From Lichenicoccus sp965213775 (GTDB lineage Bacteria; Pseudomonadota; Alphaproteobacteria; Acetobacterales; Acetobacteraceae), in contig CBDCAC010000002.1 of assembly GCA_965213775.1 (NCBI GenBank), positions 372,001 through 436,000 on the forward strand: a DNA stretch of 64,000 nt, read 5' to 3'. Position 1 is the first letter of the stretch. Every line of letters begins with the position of its first letter. Made by a program: the position numbers and the translations under genes. Shown here piece after piece: positions 62,285 to 64,000 of the stretch. Below the pieces are notes generated by a model. It had not been told where the DNA came from, made no database searches, and saw only the letters and a list, made by a program, of their open reading frames with translations.

Positions 62285-62893
62285 TTACGGAGCGGGCCTT
62301 GTCATGTCCAGAGCGCAGGTCACCTCTGCCTTGAGTGCGGGGAGCACGTCGCTCTGGAACCACGGGTTGCGGCTCTCCCACACCCCGGTGCGCCACGACG
62401 GGTGCGGCAGCGGGAAGTAGTCGGGCAGGAAGTGGCGGAAGTTCTCGACCCGGGGCGTCATCGCGCCCGCACCCAGCACGTGGTTCTGCGCGTAGCTGCC
62501 GATCAGCAGGGTCAGCCGGATGTCGGGCATCCGCGACAGGATGCGGTCGCGCCAGAGCGGGGCGCATTCCGGCCGCGGCGGCCGGTCGCCGCCCTGCGGC
62601 AGGCGGCCGGGATAGCACAGCCCCATCGGCAGGATCGCCACCCGGCTGGTGTCGTAGAACAGCGCCTTGCCGATGCCGAGCCAGCCGCGCAGCCGCTCGC
62701 CCGACGCATCCCAGAACGAGATCCCCTTCTGGTGCACCACCGTGCCCGGCGCCTGGCTCGCGATCAGCAGCCGTGCCGTGGCCGACACGTGCAGGATCGG
62801 GCGCGGACCCAGCGGCAGGTGTGCCGCGCAGTGCCGGCAGGCGCGCACCTCGCGCACCAGATCGTCGAGCGCCTCCGCGGCACCGGCACTCAT
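62285..62893 (-). CDS. Uracil-DNA glycosylase family protein
   Basis: 202 residues. The UDG-like fold is seen in ARLLIASQAPGTVVHQKGISFWDASGERLR and AILPMGLCYPG, LTLLIGSYAQNHVLG and HPSWRTGVWESRNPWF. The N-terminal CRHCAAHLPLGPRP has a Cys pair like the iron-sulfur type IV/V enzymes, but only two cysteines are clear. It may process uracil or deaminated bases. It starts 13 bases downstream of the small secreted protein gene on the same strand. Confidence 0.85.
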   Translation of the reverse strand: MSAGAAEALDDLVREVRACRHCAAHLPLGPRPILHVSATARLLIASQAPGTVVHQKGISFWDASGERLRGWLGIGKALFYDTSRVAILPMGLCYPGRLPQGGDRPPRPECAPLWRDRILSRMPDIRLTLLIGSYAQNHVLGAGAMTPRVENFRHFLPDYFPLPHPSWRTGVWESRNPWFQSDVLPALKAEVTCALDMTRPAP

Positions 62894-62906
62894 CCGCGGC
62901 GCAGGC

Positions 62907-63359
62907 TCAGGGCTCGTTGGCGGCCGGCTCGTGCGCCCCTAGCGCGAACACCACGATGCGCTGCCCGGCATGCTGGAAATACAGCGCGCACGGGATCAGC
63001 GCGCCTGCCGCCAGCGGCTGCGTCGCGTGGCTGAGGCCGAACCGCGCCGCGACCGCCGTGGCGCTGCCGCCGACGCTGCCCGGCAGGTCGAGCCCGTTGC
63101 GCTGCGTGTCGCCCTCCGTGCGCGTCTGGCCGTTGAGCAGCGCCACCGTGCCCACGCCCGGGCAGGCGACGTTGATCAGCCGGTCCGGCAGGCCGCCATG
63201 GTTGGTGATGGTCGTCGATAGGGTGGCGCTGTGATCGGCATCGTCGCCGTCGGCGACCGACGCCTCGATCTGCACCGGACCCGAGACCTGGGTCAGCGCA
63301 TGCCCGGCCACCGGCAGCGCCAGCAACCCGGCGACGGTCAGCGATCTAGCCAAGTTCAT
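62907..63359 (-). CDS. Small periplasmic protein, copper-chaperone-like (PCu(A)C fold possible)
   Basis: 150 residues from ATG 63359, overlapping the thpR end by 14 bases. Signal peptide about 1-21 (LLALPVAGHAL). The part IEASVADGDDADHSATLSTTITNHGGLPDRLINVACPGVG (in parts TTITNHGGLPDRLINV) looks like the PCu(A)C/DUF461 strand pattern, and an HATQPLAAG follows; the copper Met-His ligands are not all obvious. Function uncertain. Confidence 0.6.
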   Translation of the reverse strand: MNLARSLTVAGLLALPVAGHALTQVSGPVQIEASVADGDDADHSATLSTTITNHGGLPDRLINVACPGVGTVALLNGQTRTEGDTQRNGLDLPGSVGGSATAVAARFGLSHATQPLAAGALIPCALYFQHAGQRIVVFALGAHEPAANEP

Positions 63360-63879
63360 AATTGATCTCCGCGGTGTAGACCGGCTGCTCCTTGCCAAGC
63401 AGCGAGGAGAACAGCGTGAAGCAGGTGATCGGAACGCTCTCGGAGCGCAGCAGGTTGTGCGCCTGCACCCAGCCCGCAAGCACCGTCTCGGCGATCCCGT
63501 CGACCCGCGCCAGCGTCACGTGCGGCTGGAAGCGCTTGCGTTCCGGCGGCAGGCCGACGCGCTGCAGCGCGGTCTCGATCTTGCGGCACAGGTGCTCGAC
63601 CGGCTCGCGGCTCTCGATGCCGGCCCACAGCGTGCCGGCGCGTCCCGCCCGGTTGAAGATGCCGGTGCCGCTCAGGGTGAGCGGAAAGCTGCGGCCGCGC
63701 AGGGCCGCGAGCGCATGGTCGATCTCCTCGGCGACGTGCCGCGGCACCTCGCCGACGAAGCGCAGCGTCAGGTGCAGGTTCTCGGGCGGCGTCCAGCGCG
63801 CCCCCGCCAGGCTGCCGTACAGCGCCGTCAGCCGCTCGCGCAGCGGATCCGGCAGCTCGAGCCCGACGAACAGCCTCAT
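63346..63879 (-). CDS. thpR: RNA 2',3'-cyclic phosphodiesterase (ThpR/LigT)
   Basis: 177 residues. The two HxTx motifs of the 2H phosphoesterases are present: HLTL at 36-39 and HVTL at 120-123. The enzyme opens 2',3'-cyclic phosphate ends of RNA. ATG 63879 overlaps the stop of the arylesterase gene by four bases. It is read together with the downstream small secreted protein. Confidence 0.93.
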   Translation of the reverse strand: MRLFVGLELPDPLRERLTALYGSLAGARWTPPENLHLTLRFVGEVPRHVAEEIDHALAALRGRSFPLTLSGTGIFNRAGRAGTLWAGIESREPVEHLCRKIETALQRVGLPPERKRFQPHVTLARVDGIAETVLAGWVQAHNLLRSESVPITCFTLFSSLLGKEQPVYTAEINYELG

Positions 63880-64000
63880 CGTGCCGCGGTGGCGGGCGCA
63901 GGGGCGGCGGGCGGCCGGGCGGCGGCGATCAGGCGGCGCACGTCCGGCATCAGCCGCGCCACGATGATCCGCACCCCATCCGCGTTGGGGTGGATGTGGT
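63876..64000 (-). CDS. GDSL-type arylesterase/lysophospholipase, C-terminal part
   Basis: The last 41 codons are visible. HIHPNADGVRIIVARLMPDVRRLI carries the catalytic DxxH-like His of SGNH/GDSL hydrolases (TesA-like), here with His in HIHPN. An Ala/Pro tail follows. The gene extends past the right edge. Its stop overlaps the thpR start. Confidence 0.82.
   Translation of the reverse strand, partial: HIHPNADGVRIIVARLMPDVRRLIAAARPPAAPAPATAAR

Overview
The window is very GC-rich and almost fully coding. Gene content and protein sequences suggest an alphaproteobacterium, most likely in the Acetobacteraceae (Rhodospirillales). Supporting signs are the PII-glutamine synthetase pair, zapA-6S RNA-5-formyltetrahydrofolate cyclo-ligase order, type-2 ArgC, a HWE histidine kinase and palindromic GGGGTC/GGCAAGGG intergenic elements. 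The family call is inference from sequence style, not a tree. No rRNA, CRISPR array, prophage or intact insertion sequence is visible; two tRNA genes (His, Glu) and one 6S RNA are present.

Layout. 1-2906: an OmpA-like protein, a MotA/TolQ/ExbB-type channel with a long coiled tail, and a MotB-like peptidoglycan-binding protein cut by the window edge. 2961-6537: suhB, efp and epmB on the minus strand with epmA divergent, a complete EF-P beta-lysylation module. 6654-7827: two small lipoproteins, one with a fasciclin domain. 7847-10036: a gene of about 80 eight-residue repeats, broken by one stop and two frameshifts. 10191-11473: thiE and a small unknown. 11540-13737: small coiled protein, zapA, 6S RNA, 5-FCL and a YmdB-type phosphoesterase. 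13747-17361: Hsp70-like protein, AMP nucleosidase and a TonB-like protein. 17578-24263: AlkA-type glycosylase, hydrolase, quinone oxidoreductase, ClC channel, carboxylesterase. 24286-27645: glnA, glnB and an aminotransferase.

27662-32723: tRNA-His, a MobA-like gene with no normal start codon, an NAD(P)-binding protein, rplM-rpsI, argC and an MFS transporter that also lacks a clear start. 32758-36138: tandem repeats, a glycosyltransferase, a ClpP paralogue, a proline-rich lipoprotein. 36188-41661: amino-acid and carbon genes (aminotransferase, hom, glpX) and recJ. 41717-45337: tRNA-Glu, a CheB-CheR-PAS-HWE kinase coupled to a single-domain response regulator, and a MITE-like element. 45368-51248: secreted proline-rich protein, YcjF/YcjX pair, a secreted phosphoesterase coupled to an orphan amino-acid binding protein. 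51377-56823: lipoprotein, double cold-shock protein, polysaccharide deacetylase, LpxR-like protein, membrane protein, ModE-like regulator and a frameshifted outer-membrane beta-barrel gene. 56944-64000: peptide ABC transporter operon, UDG-family protein, a small secreted protein, thpR, and the end of a GDSL arylesterase.

Most of the window is housekeeping. What stands out is the decaying octapeptide-repeat gene, a family of small palindromic elements (three full, two partial copies) of which one supplies the end of a coding sequence, a MITE-like element whose terminus supplies another gene's stop codon, and several genes with missing starts or frameshifts that could be real decay or assembly error.
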